Source: Exilibacterium tricleocarpae (GTDB lineage: Bacteria; Pseudomonadota; Gammaproteobacteria; Pseudomonadales; Cellvibrionaceae). From it: DNA of 64,000 nucleotides. The position numbers were made by a program, and so were the translations under genes. Shown here one piece after another: positions 8,250 through 16,906 of the stretch. How positions within the stretch are numbered: position 1 is the stretch's first letter; the number at the start of each line of letters is the position of its first letter. Under the pieces are notes generated by a model. The model made no database searches and had not been told where the DNA came from. It was given only the letters and a program-made list of their open reading frames with translations. Location of the stretch: NCBI RefSeq assembly GCF_007004655.1, contig NZ_ML660107.1, positions 54,681 through 118,680 on the forward strand, given 5' to 3'.

Positions 8250-8834
8250 CTAAAAAAGCGACCACCCTGTACCGGCTTTCGAATCGATCTCCCGCCGGCG
8301 GGCATGACCGAGTTCGCGTCCCACCCGTTTTTTGCCAGCCCTGGCAAGTGAATACAAATCACCCTGCTTGAAACGCTCTGCCAACATAAAAAAACCATAG
8401 GCATGGGCGACATTGCGGATACCTTCCGGCCCCTGCTCATAGATATAGGCCAGCGCCAAAAGCGGGTAGTATTCATCCTCCTGCATCGCCCTGAGACAGT
8501 GCTTCTCCGCCCGCTTGAAGTTCTGCGCGGCGTGCATCAGCCAAAACTCACAAACCCGCAGGTGGCTGGGTTCGATAAAGTCTTTGGCCGACATAAAATA
8601 ATGTCGCGCCTGTTGCACATCGGCAGCGGTTCGATCGGCATTGTAAAAAAGCCGGCGGGCCAGTGTCAGGGCAGACTCGGGATCATCTCTAATGCTGTCG
8701 GCCGACGGTTGCAATTCTCCCTCGACAGGCACTTCGTCGCTGTCGGCCATACTCGGTGCAATCCACACCATAAGCGCTATCGCGATCGCCTGGATAATAG
8801 TTGACGCAATCGTTTTCTTGTTATTCTCGACCAT
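8250..8834 (-). CDS. Exported protein with Sel1/TPR-like helical repeats
   Basis: A 194-residue protein with an N-terminal hydrophobic segment (about residues 9-30, ending APSMADS) that looks like a cleavable signal peptide. The mature part is helical, with spaced Ala/Tyr/Leu-rich units such as ALTLARRLFYN, ARHYFMSAKDF, EKHCLRAMQEDEYYPLLALAYIYEQG and AHAYGFFMLAERFKQGD, reminiscent of Sel1-like or TPR repeats used for protein binding. The exact family is not recognised. It is transcribed alone, against the toxin cassette. Function unknown. Confidence 0.6.
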   Translation of the reverse strand: MVENNKKTIASTIIQAIAIALMVWIAPSMADSDEVPVEGELQPSADSIRDDPESALTLARRLFYNADRTAADVQQARHYFMSAKDFIEPSHLRVCEFWLMHAAQNFKRAEKHCLRAMQEDEYYPLLALAYIYEQGPEGIRNVAHAYGFFMLAERFKQGDLYSLARAGKKRVGRELGHARRREIDSKAGTGWSLF

Positions 8835-9257
8835 TTTATTGCTGCTCGTATCGGTTTATTCTGTTTGTTAAAGAGACGCTTTGTTAAAGAGGCGCTATTG
8901 AAACAACTGGAGTTAACAAGAGACAGAAAACCCACAGTATCGACAAAGTTCAAAAGGTTTGGACTTATGACTCTATCGTAACGATTCTAGCGTCCGAACT
9001 TTTTTTTCACTATGCAGTAAACGCGATTTTTCCAAGGCATTTTTCTGTAGGACGGCTACTGGATTTTAGCGTTATCGCAATCGCAAATAAGACAGTGGCA
9101 GAGCGATCGCCAGCCGACAGCATGCAGTTTGCTGCGTACCGGAGACAACATAGAACGCTCAACAAAGTGTTACGTTTTCTCAAAAGACCCGCACTAATCA
9201 TCGTATGCTTTAGACATAACTTTTTGATCTGCCCAACCTCGATGCGCTGGGGTTACC
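8835..9257. other. Intergenic, with a 16-bp tandem duplication
   Basis: About 420 bases. At 8864-8895 the sequence TTTGTTAAAGAGACGC is followed directly by a second copy differing at one base (16-bp tandem duplication), close upstream of the start of the minus-strand gene at 8834. Nothing else recognisable; the short minus-strand frame at 9010-9201 shows no motif and no ribosome site. Confidence 0.4.
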
Positions 9258-9419
9258 ATGGACGTTGAACAAACCCGGTGGCAGGGTCAAATTGATGGGT
9301 TGAACCAACCCTTCGACAATGAACCGGGTTGGCCGGAGCCCACCGCAGAACCCGTCCCGGCACTGACAATGGCACGTATTCACCGCGATAGTTACAGGGA
9401 TTTTGGTATCATCCCCTAA
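9258..9419 (+). CDS. Possible small open reading frame, 53 residues
   Basis: An ATG at 9258, preceded by CTGGGG at a workable distance, opens a frame of 53 residues rich in Pro, Glu and Trp (contains LNQPFDNEPGWPEPTAEP and ends MARIHRDSYRDFGIIP). The coding look of the sequence is better than that of its surroundings, but no family is recognised and it may equally be the surviving end of a larger decayed gene. Kept as tentative. Confidence 0.25.
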   Translation: MDVEQTRWQGQIDGLNQPFDNEPGWPEPTAEPVPALTMARIHRDSYRDFGIIP

Positions 9420-9536
9420 ACCTCAGTCCAGACGCGGACAGTGAACCAGTCGCCTCGCATCGACGTAACATCTGACCAGCGACTCAATAGCAATCGGACC
9501 CGCTTGCGGTAAGGGTACCGGCTTGGGGCTTCAATA

Positions 9537-11045
9537 ATGAAAACAACGCCAGCAACCGTGCGGCCGCTGTTTCTCGCCATGGTACTCCTGATCGGCGCCA
9601 TGAATTCGATCACCAGCCTTGCAGATCCGCACGACAGCGTCCGGGTCGAGGCACCGATGGCGGCACAGGGCGATATATTCTCCCCCGGCGTGAGAGGGGT
9701 ACCGGCGACCTATGTGGAAGAAGAGTTTCTGTTGTCCGGCAGCGCCACCCTGTTTACCTACCGCAACAACCCGCCACTGGGTCCCACCGATCTGGTGCCG
9801 CAACAGGCAGCCGTGCCCTTTAAAACCCGCGCTATTGTCCGCCGGCCGACACAGCCCCGGCATTTCAACGGCGCCGTTGTCATCGAGTGGTGGAACTCGA
9901 CCGCGGGCTTCGACACCGCCCCGGTCTGGGACGCCTCCGCCGACTACTTCACCGGTCGCGGTTTTATTTACGTCGGTATTACCAACAGCACCACGGCCAT
10001 CGATTTTCTGGCCGGCGGCTGCCGCCTGCTGGGTGTGGCGCCACCGGCCTGCGGTACCCGCTACCAAACGCTGTCGCTGCCCGAGAACGGCCTCGCCTAT
10101 GAGATGGTCAGCCAGATCACCAACCTGCTGAAAAGCCGTGCGGCGGAAAATCCCATTCCCCGCCGCTATACCGTGCGACGCACCTACCACGCCGGGCAGA
10201 GCCAGCAGGGCGGATCGGTGGTGACCTATGCCAGCGCCTTTCATATACCGGCCACCGACGGTTATTTTATCCAGGCGGCGGTAAACCCGCGGCCCATCAA
10301 CTTCGGTATCAATTGCAACGCGCCCGGCGCACCACCTTTCCCCGCCTGTACCCCGGGACTGCAGGGTGCCGATGCCCTGGTGCGCACCGACCTGCCGGTG
10401 CCGGTGGTGCAGGCCATTACCGAAACCGACGTGGCGGTGTTGTTCGGCACCAGCGGTCGTCAACCCGACACGCCCACCTACCGTTACTACGAAATGGCGG
10501 GGGTGGCGCACCTGACCGCACACAAAAATATCGAGTTGTTGCCGGCGGGCCTGTTGGGACCCGATCCCGTATTTATCGAGGACCTGTGCGCCCGACCTAT
10601 GAATACCACCGCGGACGGTCCGGTGCTCGGTTCCTATCTACTCAACGCCATGTGGAACAATCTGGAGAACCAGGTGCGCCGCGGACTGCCGCCGCCATCC
10701 GGTAAGCTGCTGGACACCCTGGATGAACGCACCATCAACAGAGACACGTTCGGCAACGCCCGCGGCGGCCTGCGCCTGCCCAACCTGGATGTTCCCGTAG
10801 CCGGCTATCTGCCCACTAACGCGGTGGCACCGAATCTACCGTCGCCGCTGCAAAACTCGGCACGTCTGGCCTGCACGCTGGCCGGCAGTTTCACACCCTT
10901 TGACGAAACGCTGCTGGCGCAGCTCTACCCAAGCCGCCGGCAATTCGCCAAACCCTTCTTCCTGAACACTCTGTCACTGCTGTATCGCCGCTTCCTGCTG
11001 CCGGAGGATGCCATCGCACTGCTGCAGGACAACCTTGAGCCCTGA
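9537..11045 (+). CDS. Secreted alpha/beta hydrolase (Abhydrolase_10-like)
   Basis: A 502-residue exported protein; residues 1-29 form a signal peptide ending SLADP. The mature protein resembles the large alpha/beta-hydrolase domain family Abhydrolase_10 (PF20091): the VIEWWNSTAGFDTAPVW block near residue 115 is characteristic, and GQSQQGG at about 220 is the GxSxxG nucleophile elbow, giving Ser as catalytic residue. A candidate acid/His end is the EMAGVAHLT block near residue 322, where His would complete the triad. Family members are probably esterases or acyl hydrolases; the substrate is not known. It stands alone; the gene downstream is on the same strand after a 311-base gap with twin palindromes. 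Confidence 0.8.
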   Translation: MKTTPATVRPLFLAMVLLIGAMNSITSLADPHDSVRVEAPMAAQGDIFSPGVRGVPATYVEEEFLLSGSATLFTYRNNPPLGPTDLVPQQAAVPFKTRAIVRRPTQPRHFNGAVVIEWWNSTAGFDTAPVWDASADYFTGRGFIYVGITNSTTAIDFLAGGCRLLGVAPPACGTRYQTLSLPENGLAYEMVSQITNLLKSRAAENPIPRRYTVRRTYHAGQSQQGGSVVTYASAFHIPATDGYFIQAAVNPRPINFGINCNAPGAPPFPACTPGLQGADALVRTDLPVPVVQAITETDVAVLFGTSGRQPDTPTYRYYEMAGVAHLTAHKNIELLPAGLLGPDPVFIEDLCARPMNTTADGPVLGSYLLNAMWNNLENQVRRGLPPPSGKLLDTLDERTINRDTFGNARGGLRLPNLDVPVAGYLPTNAVAPNLPSPLQNSARLACTLAGSFTPFDETLLAQLYPSRRQFAKPFFLNTLSLLYRRFLLPEDAIALLQDNLEP

Positions 11046-11128
11046 CTTATGGAATCTCAGCACATATCCTGTCAGGTCTGTGCAGCGGACCTGTCGGACC
11101 TCTGCGGCTGACCCGTCGAACCTCCGCA

Positions 11129-11191
11129 TTGGCGCGACTTTTGCGCCAAACTATGACACAGTCCATAATTGGCGCCACGCTGTAGCGCCAA
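11129..11191. promoter_or_regulatory. Twin palindromes TTGGCGC-N7/N9-GCGCCAA
   Basis: Two copies of the same inverted repeat: TTGGCGC and GCGCCAA arms at 11129-11135/11143-11149 (7-base spacer) and at 11169-11175/11185-11191 (9-base spacer). Their centres are 41 bases apart, close to four helical turns, so they would lie on the same DNA face. They sit between the hydrolase stop and the DUF1624 gene at 11357. A pair of identical palindromes fits an operator for a dimeric or tetrameric regulator; which regulator is unknown. Neither is followed by a T-run, so they are not typical terminators. The remainder of the 11046-11356 gap shows nothing further. Confidence 0.5.
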
Positions 11192-11356
11192 GCGACCGTG
11201 CAACCGTTACATTAACGGCGAACAACGACAGCACAGGTCCGCCGCAAACCCAATAATGTCGCTCGAAACAACATAACCATTCACCGGGAAAGAAAACGTT
11301 CGACGTGGCTTCCCTGTCATGCTGACAAACTGAGACAGAAAGGAATGCAACTTTAG

Positions 11357-12529
11357 ATGACAAACCAAGGAGAAAAAACCGCGCTGAGGTTTGCATCCAT
11401 CGACTGGTTACGCGGGTTTGTGATGATACTCATGGCGCTGGACCACGTCAGGGATTATTTCACTCATACCACCACCGACCCCATGAGCGATCCCAATACC
11501 GGCGCCTCGCTATTTGCCACCCGCTGGATCACCCATTTATGCGCACCGGCCTTCGTGTTGCTGTCGGGTATTTCCATCGGCCTGATGGCCAACCGTATGC
11601 CTGCGGCGCAACTTAGCGGTTTTCTGCTGACCCGTGGAATCTGGCTGATCTTTCTGGAAATGACGGTGGTGACCTTCGCCTGGGAATTCAATCTGATCAA
11701 CGATCCCGCCGGTATTATCTTGCAGGTCATCTGGGCCCTGGGGGTGGCCATGATCGCCATGGCGATGCTGATTCACCTGCCGCGCCTGGCGGTGCTGGTC
11801 ATCGGCCTGCTGGTGATCGTTGCCGGCCCGCAACTCGATACCGTGTTTCCCCCCGCGACCATTCCGGCAACCGATCCGCTGTGGATGGCGCTGCACCGGC
11901 AGATATTCTGGCAGCTCGGGGATGCGGTGGTAATCGTCGCCTATCCGGTTTTGAGCTGGGTCGGGGTGATGGCCTGCGGCTATGTGCTGGCAGATATTTT
12001 CACCTGGCCGGTCAAGCACCGCCAGCGGTTCCTGATCTACATGGGCTGCGGGCTGCTGATGATCTTTACCGTTTTCCGCGGCCTCAATATCTACGGCGAC
12101 CCCAACCCCTGGCAGGTGCAGGCGGACTTCGGTCAAACCCTGATGAATTTCCTCAACGTCAGTAAATACCCGGCGTCGATGCTGTTTCTGTCGGTAACCC
12201 TGGGGATCAACTTGATGTTGCTGGGCTTTATCGAGACCCGGCGCTCCCCCCTGCACAACGCCGTTGTCACCATTGGGCGGGTGCCGCTGTTCTACTATGT
12301 GCTGCATATCTACCTGATTCATATGCTGGCCCTGATAACCGGTGTCGCCACGGGCGGGCAGGTGAGTGATTGGCTGGTAAGCTCGTTCAATAAACCCGCG
12401 GGGTTCGGCTACGACCTGTGGGTGACTTACCTGGTCTGGGTTGCCGTAGTGGTCATGCTGTACCCGGCGTGCAAATGGTTTGCCGCCGTCAAGGCGCGCC
12501 GGCGGGACTGGTGGCTGTCGTATCTTTAG
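11357..12529 (+). CDS. DUF1624 / HGSNAT-type acyltransferase-like membrane protein
   Basis: A 390-residue inner-membrane protein with about 10 hydrophobic segments. The N-terminus RFASIDWLRGFVMILMALDH then VRDYF is the signature of the DUF1624 / heparan-alpha-glucosaminide N-acetyltransferase catalytic family, where the D-H pair at the end of the first helix is conserved and thought to take part in transfer of acyl groups across the membrane. The C-terminal GRVPLFYYVLHIYLIH block, also typical, is present at about residues 305-320. The true acceptor in bacteria is unknown. Start ATG 11357 is preceded by AAAGGAATG. No partner gene is adjacent. Confidence 0.8.
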   Translation: MTNQGEKTALRFASIDWLRGFVMILMALDHVRDYFTHTTTDPMSDPNTGASLFATRWITHLCAPAFVLLSGISIGLMANRMPAAQLSGFLLTRGIWLIFLEMTVVTFAWEFNLINDPAGIILQVIWALGVAMIAMAMLIHLPRLAVLVIGLLVIVAGPQLDTVFPPATIPATDPLWMALHRQIFWQLGDAVVIVAYPVLSWVGVMACGYVLADIFTWPVKHRQRFLIYMGCGLLMIFTVFRGLNIYGDPNPWQVQADFGQTLMNFLNVSKYPASMLFLSVTLGINLMLLGFIETRRSPLHNAVVTIGRVPLFYYVLHIYLIHMLALITGVATGGQVSDWLVSSFNKPAGFGYDLWVTYLVWVAVVVMLYPACKWFAAVKARRRDWWLSYL

Positions 12530-12545
12530 ATTATCCAAACCAACC

Positions 12546-12570
12546 CACCCGATCGGGTGATTGTTTTTAT
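12546..12570 (+). terminator. Weak intrinsic terminator after the DUF1624 gene
   Basis: CACCCGATCGGGTG is self-complementary and can fold into a short hairpin with 5 GC-rich pairs and a 4-base loop, followed by GATTGTTTTTA. It lies 17 bases after the stop at 12529. The stem is short, so this is a modest call. Confidence 0.4.
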
Positions 12571-13261
12571 TCTGCTATTTATCAATATTTGTCGTTGACT
12601 ATCGAAGAAAACCTTTCTCGCTTTATGTTATGGCATAGAGAGGACATTTTTCTGGTATTGGGAAAACCTCTGTCGAAGGCGGTTTGCATTTCAGCCTTTT
12701 AAAAACCACTAAGTATTGCTTCTTTGATATGGCAGGCTCCAGGCATGCACAGGCGCCTGGATTGTGCAATCAGTGCCAGGTCTGGGGAGCTGTCGGCGAC
12801 CACAACTGTATTGACACGTCCAAAACCTGCTTCAGCTTTGGTGACGATGAGTGGACGTAGCAAGCCTCACTGGCGCAACTCTATCTGCAACAAACCGGCG
12901 GCACCCTCATGCAACCGGCCGCTGTGCAATCAACGCCGGTTCATTCAATGCTAAATCCTTGAGCGTGGAAACAATCAATAACTCGAGACAATGGCGCCTA
13001 CCGGTACATCGGCACACCTTTGCCAGGTAGACACAACTCCCGCGGCAGGACACCATAAAATATCCGATCGGCAGCAGTGCACACGCCTGTTTTTCGAGTC
13101 AATGTAACCGGCGATACTGCAAAGGGATCGTCAGCCAGGTTGCACGCAGTTACCAGAGTCTTCTCCGGGTTCTGTCACCCCACTTTGTAAATCATGGAAC
13201 TAACAAACTTCTCTAAACACCTTACTAAAAAAGATTTTAAACAAACTGTAGAGGAAGATGC
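12571..13261. other. Long intergenic region upstream of the second effector
   Basis: About 690 bases without a convincing gene. Open frames here (for example 12724-12954) have no ribosome site and no motif. The last 70 bases, 13192-13261, become AT-rich (ACTAAAAAAGATTTTAAAC) and end in AGAGGAAG, a good ribosome binding site for the ATG at 13262; the promoter of that gene is probably in this AT-rich strip. Confidence 0.4.
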
Positions 13262-14008
13262 ATGGACCCGTATAGACCAACATCAGGTTATTACCCCCCA
13301 TCCAGCAGCAGAACCAGAGCCGGCCACGACAATCGCAGCAGTGGTCCATCACGCTCACAACGTAACCGCCGTCCCAGTTCTCCGGGTTCAGCAAGACCGG
13401 AACTGTTAAGGCGTCTATCGTCCCGCACTCAAGCCCCATCCTACCCGACGACAAGCGTCAACCCTTACTATGCTCAAGGGACAGCAACCTCCAGTTACAG
13501 AGTAGATCGAGAGATGTTATTTGATAACATGGGGGACCCCAGCACCCAGACTGACTATTACCACGGCACCAGCAGTAGCAGTGCGCAAGATATTATAGAA
13601 CATGGTTTCGATCCCAGCCGCGCGCAACCGGGCTTGGGCGCCGCTGCTGGTAGCACCTATTTCCAGGAGACGGCACGTGGACGTAGCCATTTCACAACAT
13701 CTAAACCAGACGCAAAGAATAATGCCCTCACCGTTGCTAACTTCAGGGGCGAAGCACCAGCAACTCTAAAAGTCTCTTACAATGACCAACAAGCAGAGTT
13801 TATGAGGATGAGGCGAGACCAGTATATGCCTGACGACTTTTCATGGAGGACGGACAAAAGACTGCCTAAGTCCCATGTCATGACGGCATCGCCGGGTGGA
13901 ACACCGCCGAGAGATGCACCTCCCCTTTTATCAGCAGGGGGATACGATAGCGATTCCAGTGATGAAGAGTTTGTCGACGCCCAGGGGAGGCCCTTCCGCA
14001 GGAGATAA
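13262..14008 (+). CDS. Possible ADP-ribosyltransferase-like effector with disordered N-terminus
   Basis: A 248-residue protein without signal peptide. Residues 1-75 are rich in Ser, Pro and Arg and look disordered, as in type III/IV effectors or toxin leader regions. The central part, DYYHGTSSSSAQDIIEHGFD at about 98-117, then GLGAAAGSTYFQETARGRSHF and TTSKPDAKNNAL, resembles the opening of PARP/ART folds: YHGT strand, a helix ending in a Gly-aromatic turn, and a following Tyr-Phe/His-Phe-Thr strand. The C-terminal 40 residues are acidic and end in an Arg-rich tail. A ribosome site AGAGGAAG precedes the ATG. No immunity gene is seen beside it. The enzymatic fold is inference from motif shape; otherwise hypothetical. 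Confidence 0.5.
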   Translation: MDPYRPTSGYYPPSSSRTRAGHDNRSSGPSRSQRNRRPSSPGSARPELLRRLSSRTQAPSYPTTSVNPYYAQGTATSSYRVDREMLFDNMGDPSTQTDYYHGTSSSSAQDIIEHGFDPSRAQPGLGAAAGSTYFQETARGRSHFTTSKPDAKNNALTVANFRGEAPATLKVSYNDQQAEFMRMRRDQYMPDDFSWRTDKRLPKSHVMTASPGGTPPRDAPPLLSAGGYDSDSSDEEFVDAQGRPFRRR

Positions 14009-14160
14009 GTGCATATTGGCCTGCATAGACCAATTTCAGCTTATTGCCCCCATACACAGTAGCAGCCAAACAACCTGGCCGCGGCGGTCGCCCACACGGC
14101 AACCGCCGTTCCAGCGCCAGAGACCACTCGAATCGGAGAGAAGGGACAACAAACCTGAGT
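14009..14160 (+). pseudogene. Decayed copy of the 5' end of the preceding gene
   Basis: Directly after the stop at 14008 the sequence resumes with clear similarity to bases 13258-13400. ATAGACCAA..TCAG.TTATT.CCCCCAT is shared between about 13273 and 14027, and the conceptual peptides YRPTSGYYPP and HRPISAYCPH align. The copy contains an in-frame TAG after about 13 codons and no start codon, and it ends in front of the terminator at 14161. It is the remains of a tandem second gene with the same N-terminal region, or of a duplication of that region. Confidence 0.55.
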
Positions 14161-14203
14161 AAAAAAACCTCGAAAGGCGCCACTGCGCCGCTTTCGAGGT
14201 AAT
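14161..14203 (-). terminator. Strong intrinsic terminator of the phytase-like gene
   Basis: On the minus strand ACCTCGAAAG and CTTTCGAGGT (14167-14176 and 14191-14200) pair, the stem is extended by GGCGC/GCGCC inside, and the hairpin is followed by seven T (the A-run at 14161-14167 on the plus strand). It lies about 20 bases beyond the stop of the minus-strand gene ending at 14224. Confidence 0.85.
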
Positions 14204-14223
14204 GACTATCCGGAGGGTTGTAC

Positions 14224-16740
14224 TTAATTCAGAATGTCGCCCAGATTAATCAACTGGGTTTCACCGCTGTTGTCATCGACACCGTCGTTGTCGTTGACGA
14301 TCAGGACATCACCGTTTGCCAGCACCGCCGAGCCTTCAATTTTCTCGGCAACCAGGCCGCCGGCAGCAGTCAGGTCGTCCATCAGATCATCGACCAGGGT
14401 TTTGCTGACCGTGCTGCCGTCGGCCAGGTCCGTTACATCAAAACGGTAAAGCCTTTTTATGGCGGCATCGGGCCCGCCCTGGTTGTCCCGCTCAATGACC
14501 AGGAATTGCCCGTCGCCCAGCGACGTCAGATCGGACAGGCCCACCCAACCGCCGTTTTGCGAGGCCGCCGGCTCCAGCGGGTAAAACAGAAAACGCCAGG
14601 TCTCGGCAGTCACATCGTAGATGCCGATACGCGGATTGGCTTCACCGTTCCAGGCACGCTGGAAAGCGACATAGGCACTGCCGTTGTATTCGGCAATACC
14701 TTCGAAACCGAAACGCAATTGCACTTGGTTTAATGCGTCGGGCAGCGTCACCACCTCCTCAATCACACCGGTGCGGTCCGTTTTAATAATGAAATTCAAA
14801 CTGTTGACCGGGCGACCGGCATCGCCGACCGTGCCGGCACCCTCAGAGGCAATCCAAAAGCCGCCGTCGCTGGCAACAGCAATACCCTCGGGATCGAGGT
14901 TGACGGTGCCGTCGGCATTGATCAGCGCGTCCAGGTCCGCCTCGTCGAACACGTCAATGCGGGCGGCATCGTCGGCGGCGACGGTGGGATCATCCAGGTC
15001 GGCGGCGGCAATACCGGCAAGCACATCATTGGCATCGGTGATAACGGTTTGCGCCGCCAGGCGCGCGGGCCTCCAGTTCAGGTCCAGGGTAAAGATGCGA
15101 CTGCGCTGGTAGAAACTGTCCTGTACGGTGTAGACAATATTGTCGTCAGTGGCACTCGCCGCCAACCCGGACAGCGCACCCCAGGGTATCGGCGTCTGGT
15201 CGGCCCGGTCGACCGAGGCAATGGTGGGATAAGCCGGAACCGCATCGGTATAGGCATAGATATTCAGTACAGAGCGCAGCTTCTTGTCAACGCGGTCATC
15301 CTCTTCGCTGGCAGCTACCAGCAGATTGCGCGCCGGGATGGTTTTTACACCCTCGGGGGCGGCGGCGGCCGGCAGAACCTGCTTGAAAACCGGGTTGGCG
15401 GGGTCGGCAATATCGTAGACAAAAATCAAACTCGACCGCTCCGACGCGACAAACAGGTAGTGGTCGCTGCCGTAGGCGCCGAAGTCCACATTTTCCGGCT
15501 CGTTGCCCTTGTTGCCGGAACGCCCGTCCGGATAGTGCCCAAAGCGCACGGTGTAATGGTCGAGACTGTTGCCGGACTCGTGCACCACATCGCCATCGGT
15601 ATTGAACACTGTAAACCCGCGGCTGCCGCCGTCGAGATCACCCTCGTCAGCGGTGGCAAACAGCACATTGGAAAGCCAGGTAACACCATCGGGTTCGCGG
15701 GGAACCGCATCCAGCGCTTCACTCAGGGAAATCAGCGCCGGGTCTTCCTCAGTGGCGTCGATAGCGGTCAGGTCCACGGTACCGGCACTGAAGTCGTTGA
15801 CAATACTGCCATCGGCCATATCCACCAGTACGATGTGGTTATTCTCCTGCAGCGTTACCACGGCGATATTGGCGCTGTTGATATCGACGTATTCCGGCTC
15901 CGGGTCACCGGCAAACAGATCGGCGATACCGGTCAGAGAAACGGTGGCGGTGGTCCAGTCCGCCGGCGCGCCGGCGAGCGAGACACGCACCAGACTACCG
16001 GCCGGCAACTGCGGCGGTGCGCCGTCGCCGAGGTCTTCGTCGCGTTCGTTTTCGATCACCACGGCGGCATAGGCGCCGTCCGGACTGACGGCAATGGCGT
16101 CGGGCTGGCCGCCCAGGGCAATCGTCTCGACAATCGTGCGAGTGGCAATATCGACCACCGCCAGTTCGCCGGACACATTGACAAAGTCCGGCGATGTATT
16201 GACCGCCGCCAAGGCGTAGTCACCGACTACCGCCACTGACGTGGGCTCCCCGCCCAGCGCCAGTAAACCCATACCCTGCGGACTGGCCGGATCGGTGATA
16301 TCGACAAAGCCCAACTGCCCTTCCGGGCTGTCGGTGTAAATCAAGGTCAGGCCATCGGTGCTGGCGGCGACGATTTCCGCCGCGGTTTCAGTATCCGTAT
16401 TACAGTTGGCGTCGAGTTGCCGGCACACGGGGAAAGAGGCGATACGGTTGAAGAATTTTTCCGCACCGGCTGCGCAAACGTAAGACGTTTCGGTCACCTC
16501 GTCGGTATCGAGACGACCGTCACCATCGTTATCCACACCCGAGTCGATACGCACACCCCCGTAGAAGCATTGCGCGCTACCGGTAGCCAGATTGGTTTGC
16601 ACCACCAGACTCGCCGGCCCATCGGCGCCATCCTGACCGTCTTGCCCGTTGCTGCCGTCGCGACCGTCATCGCCGTCACATGCGCTCAGTAACAGTGACG
16701 CTGCAATGGCCACCGCCATCCCTTGTTTCCTAAACTGCAT
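14224..16740 (-). CDS. Lipoprotein, esterase-like phytase family
   Basis: An 838-residue surface lipoprotein. MQFRKQGMAVAIAASLLLSACDG is a lipoprotein signal with lipobox LLSAC. It is followed by a collagen-like Gly-Asp-rich spacer (about 23-45), then a small two-Cys calcium-loop-like domain with YGGVRIDSGVDNDGDGRL and ending TSYVC (DUF7151-like), a beta-propeller of the choice-of-anchor type with repeated VxVVGDYA/IAVSPDGAYAAV strands, and a C-terminal part with LDPEGIAVASDGGFWIASEG and RFGFEGIAEYNG that fits the esterase-like activity of phytase family (PF13449). It probably releases phosphate or cleaves phosphoesters outside the cell. ATG 16740 was chosen because GGGGAGG precedes it. A Pho box lies 70-98 bases upstream, indicating phosphate-starvation control. 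Confidence 0.8.
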   Translation of the reverse strand: MQFRKQGMAVAIAASLLLSACDGDDGRDGSNGQDGQDGADGPASLVVQTNLATGSAQCFYGGVRIDSGVDNDGDGRLDTDEVTETSYVCAAGAEKFFNRIASFPVCRQLDANCNTDTETAAEIVAASTDGLTLIYTDSPEGQLGFVDITDPASPQGMGLLALGGEPTSVAVVGDYALAAVNTSPDFVNVSGELAVVDIATRTIVETIALGGQPDAIAVSPDGAYAAVVIENERDEDLGDGAPPQLPAGSLVRVSLAGAPADWTTATVSLTGIADLFAGDPEPEYVDINSANIAVVTLQENNHIVLVDMADGSIVNDFSAGTVDLTAIDATEEDPALISLSEALDAVPREPDGVTWLSNVLFATADEGDLDGGSRGFTVFNTDGDVVHESGNSLDHYTVRFGHYPDGRSGNKGNEPENVDFGAYGSDHYLFVASERSSLIFVYDIADPANPVFKQVLPAAAAPEGVKTIPARNLLVAASEEDDRVDKKLRSVLNIYAYTDAVPAYPTIASVDRADQTPIPWGALSGLAASATDDNIVYTVQDSFYQRSRIFTLDLNWRPARLAAQTVITDANDVLAGIAAADLDDPTVAADDAARIDVFDEADLDALINADGTVNLDPEGIAVASDGGFWIASEGAGTVGDAGRPVNSLNFIIKTDRTGVIEEVVTLPDALNQVQLRFGFEGIAEYNGSAYVAFQRAWNGEANPRIGIYDVTAETWRFLFYPLEPAASQNGGWVGLSDLTSLGDGQFLVIERDNQGGPDAAIKRLYRFDVTDLADGSTVSKTLVDDLMDDLTAAGGLVAEKIEGSAVLANGDVLIVNDNDGVDDNSGETQLINLGDILN

Positions 16741-16809
16741 CGATCTACCTCCCCACAAACACTCTATATGTTTAAAAACATGACAAACCAATCATGTTCG
16801 TGCCTATAG

Positions 16810-16838
16810 GTGACAGCCGTGTGACCGAGCCATGTCAG
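16810..16838 (-). promoter_or_regulatory. Pho box for the phytase-like gene
   Basis: Read on the minus strand, three 7-bp repeats CTGACAT, CGGTCAC and CTGTCAC follow each other with exactly 4 bases between them, i.e. 11-bp periodicity. PhoB binds tandem CTGTCAT-type 7-mers in this arrangement. The box is oriented toward the minus-strand gene starting at 16740. Confidence 0.75.
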
Positions 16839-16906
16839 ATTTATGAACGAATGATTAAGCTAAAGCGGTGACAGTGAGTTTTTGTCGCACGAATCTATTC
16901 ATATTT

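Noticed and set aside
9531..10523. 330-codon minus-strand frame
   Set aside because: Shadow of the secreted hydrolase gene; no ribosome site and low-complexity composition.
11537..12538. 333-codon minus-strand frame
   Set aside because: Antisense to the DUF1624 membrane protein; His/Gln/Asp-rich composition typical of shadow frames of membrane genes.
13194..13409. 71-codon frame overlapping the second effector
   Set aside because: Different phase from 13262, no motif; 13262 has the better ribosome site and a longer meaningful product.
15049..16239. Long open frame of 396 codons on the plus strand
   Set aside because: It is antisense to the phytase-like lipoprotein, which has a full set of motifs, ribosome site, Pho box and terminator. 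High GC makes long antisense frames common.
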